From CAYYOS01 sp964473355 (GTDB lineage: Bacteria > Pseudomonadota > Gammaproteobacteria > Burkholderiales > REEB80): a stretch of 15,909 nucleotides of DNA. How positions within the stretch are numbered: the first letter of the stretch is position 1; each line of letters begins with the position of its first letter. Made by a program: the position numbers and the translations under genes. The stretch spans positions 1 to 15,909 of the forward strand of contig CAYYOS010000051.1 in assembly GCA_964473355.1 (NCBI GenBank), read 5' to 3'. The notes under the pieces are model-generated. The model searched no databases. It was not told where the DNA came from and was given only the letters and a program-made list of their open reading frames with translations. Below are positions 15,704-15,909 of this stretch, piece after piece.

Positions 15704-15709
15704 TCCTCC
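15704..15709 (-). promoter_or_regulatory. Strong ribosome binding site of chpS
   Basis: GGAGGA is six bases before ATG 15697 and fixes the chpS start. It is the strongest site in the window, consistent with the need to make antitoxin in excess of toxin. Confidence 0.88.
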
Positions 15710-15713
15710 AATA

Positions 15714-15727
15714 AATGTAGCTACATT
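15714..15727. promoter_or_regulatory. Perfect 14-bp palindrome, likely ChpS/ChpB operator
   Basis: AATGTAGCTACATT is a perfect palindrome that overlaps the -10 element of the chpSB promoter and the predicted transcription start. MazE-type antitoxins usually repress from such sites. Confidence 0.75.
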
Positions 15728-15753
15728 GTAGAGTCTACTAGTCTCCCTGTCAA
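15725..15753 (-). promoter_or_regulatory. Sigma-70 promoter of chpSB
   Basis: On the minus strand, TTGACA (15753-15748) and TACAAT (15730-15725) are separated by exactly 17 bases. The -35 is perfect and the -10 has one mismatch. Transcription would start near 15718, about 20 bases before the chpS ATG. Confidence 0.9.
15728..15738. promoter_or_regulatory. Second inverted repeat in the chpSB promoter spacer
   Basis: GTAGA-G-TCTAC is an inverted repeat with a one-base centre, directly adjoining the 14-bp palindrome. The two share the GTAG/CTAC element, so they may act as a tandem operator for the toxin-antitoxin complex. Confidence 0.6.
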
Positions 15754-15790
15754 ACAAGATGTGGTACATCAGCTTCCCTTTTTTTAGTAA

Positions 15791-15806
15791 CTGTATATAA
15801 TTATAG
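15791..15806 (+). promoter_or_regulatory. SOS box 1 of lexA
   Basis: CTGT-ATATAATT-ATAG matches the gammaproteobacterial LexA consensus CTGT-N8-ACAG with one mismatch, and has the AT-rich centre of strong boxes. A TATAAT (15796-15801) lies inside it, so LexA binding would block the likely -10 element; no good -35 was found at the right spacing. Confidence 0.85.
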
Positions 15807-15808
15807 TA

Positions 15809-15824
15809 CTGTATAAATAACCAG
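15809..15824 (+). promoter_or_regulatory. SOS box 2 of lexA
   Basis: CTGT-ATAAATAA-CCAG matches CTGT-N8-ACAG with one mismatch and starts 18 bases after box 1. Tandem boxes directly before the gene are the arrangement known at E. coli lexA, and mean autorepression. Confidence 0.85.
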
Positions 15825-15829
15825 TTACT

Positions 15830-15909
15830 ATGCTTACCCTTACCCCGCGTCAACAACAACTGCTAACTTGGCTACACGAATTTATGGAAAGCCAGGGTTT
15901 CCCGCCTAC
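15830..15909 (+). CDS. lexA: LexA repressor, N-terminal fragment cut by the window edge
   Basis: The first 26 codons read MLTLTPRQQQLLTWLHEF and continue to GFPPT, matching the start of the LexA winged-helix domain (E. coli: LTARQQEVFDLI ... GMPPT). Two SOS boxes precede it, which confirms the identity and the gammaproteobacterial type of SOS system. Only five bases lie between box 2 and the ATG, and no Shine-Dalgarno-like sequence is visible, so expression may rely on a short or absent leader. The catalytic Ser/Lys domain lies outside the window. The gene is divergent from chpSB across 132 bases. Confidence 0.9.
   Translation, partial: MLTLTPRQQQLLTWLHEFMESQGFPP

Noticed and set aside
15449..15859. 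Longer chpS frame starting upstream at 15859
   Set aside because: It runs through the chpSB promoter and the lexA SOS boxes; ATG 15697 has a perfect ribosome site and the family start.

Overview
The window looks like a piece of a gammaproteobacterial chromosome with mixed base composition (roughly half G+C by eye). The taxonomic inference rests on the start of a lexA gene at the right edge with two SOS boxes of the CTGT-N8-ACAG type, a ChpS/ChpB-like toxin-antitoxin pair, and a nitrate operon with an NtrC/sigma-54 control region. No narrower placement is supportable.

Layout, left to right. (1) Positions 1-3378, minus strand: a very long membrane-bound sensor with PAS, GGDEF and EAL domains. 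Its 3' end lies outside the window, and its conceptual 5' end carries one in-frame TGA at codon 23. (2) Positions 3424-3702, plus strand: a small acylphosphatase, divergent from the sensor and convergent with nirD. (3) Positions 3706-11711, minus strand: a nitrate assimilation block. Read 5' to 3' it is a molybdenum nitrate reductase catalytic subunit, a fused DmsB-DmsC type electron-transfer/anchor protein, a YbiB/TrpD2-like protein, NirB and NirD. (4) Positions 11905-14688, minus strand: a tightly overlapping three-gene unit of an unknown protein, an AcuC-type histone deacetylase homologue and an aldo/keto reductase homologue lacking the usual catalytic His. (5) Positions 14749-15072, plus strand: an unrecognised small protein. 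(6) Positions 15111-15697, minus strand: the chpS-chpB toxin-antitoxin operon with a near-consensus promoter and palindromic operators. (7) Position 15830 to the edge, plus strand: the first 26 codons of lexA.

How it works together. Nitrate would be reduced to nitrite in the cytoplasm by the nitrate reductase (Mo ligand Cys155, one [4Fe-4S] cluster, no Tat signal). Electrons would come from the quinol pool through the fused 612-residue protein (16 Cys for four [4Fe-4S] clusters plus about eight membrane helices). NirBD would then reduce nitrite to ammonium with NAD(P)H. Upstream of the nitrate reductase are a strong sigma-54 promoter (11742-11758) and an 11-of-12 match to the NtrC palindrome about 118 bp before the predicted start of transcription, so nitrogen limitation is the likely inducing signal. 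A second, weaker sigma-54 candidate precedes ybiB-nirBD. No nitrate transporter, molybdopterin or siroheme synthesis gene is present in the window.

The most distinctive point is the membrane topology of the fused DmsBC-like protein. Its positively charged loops predict that the Fe-S domain faces the cytoplasm, opposite to what is described for E. coli DmsABC. No CRISPR array, insertion sequence, tRNA, rRNA or convincing rho-independent terminator was seen, and no gene-free stretch exceeds 300 bases.
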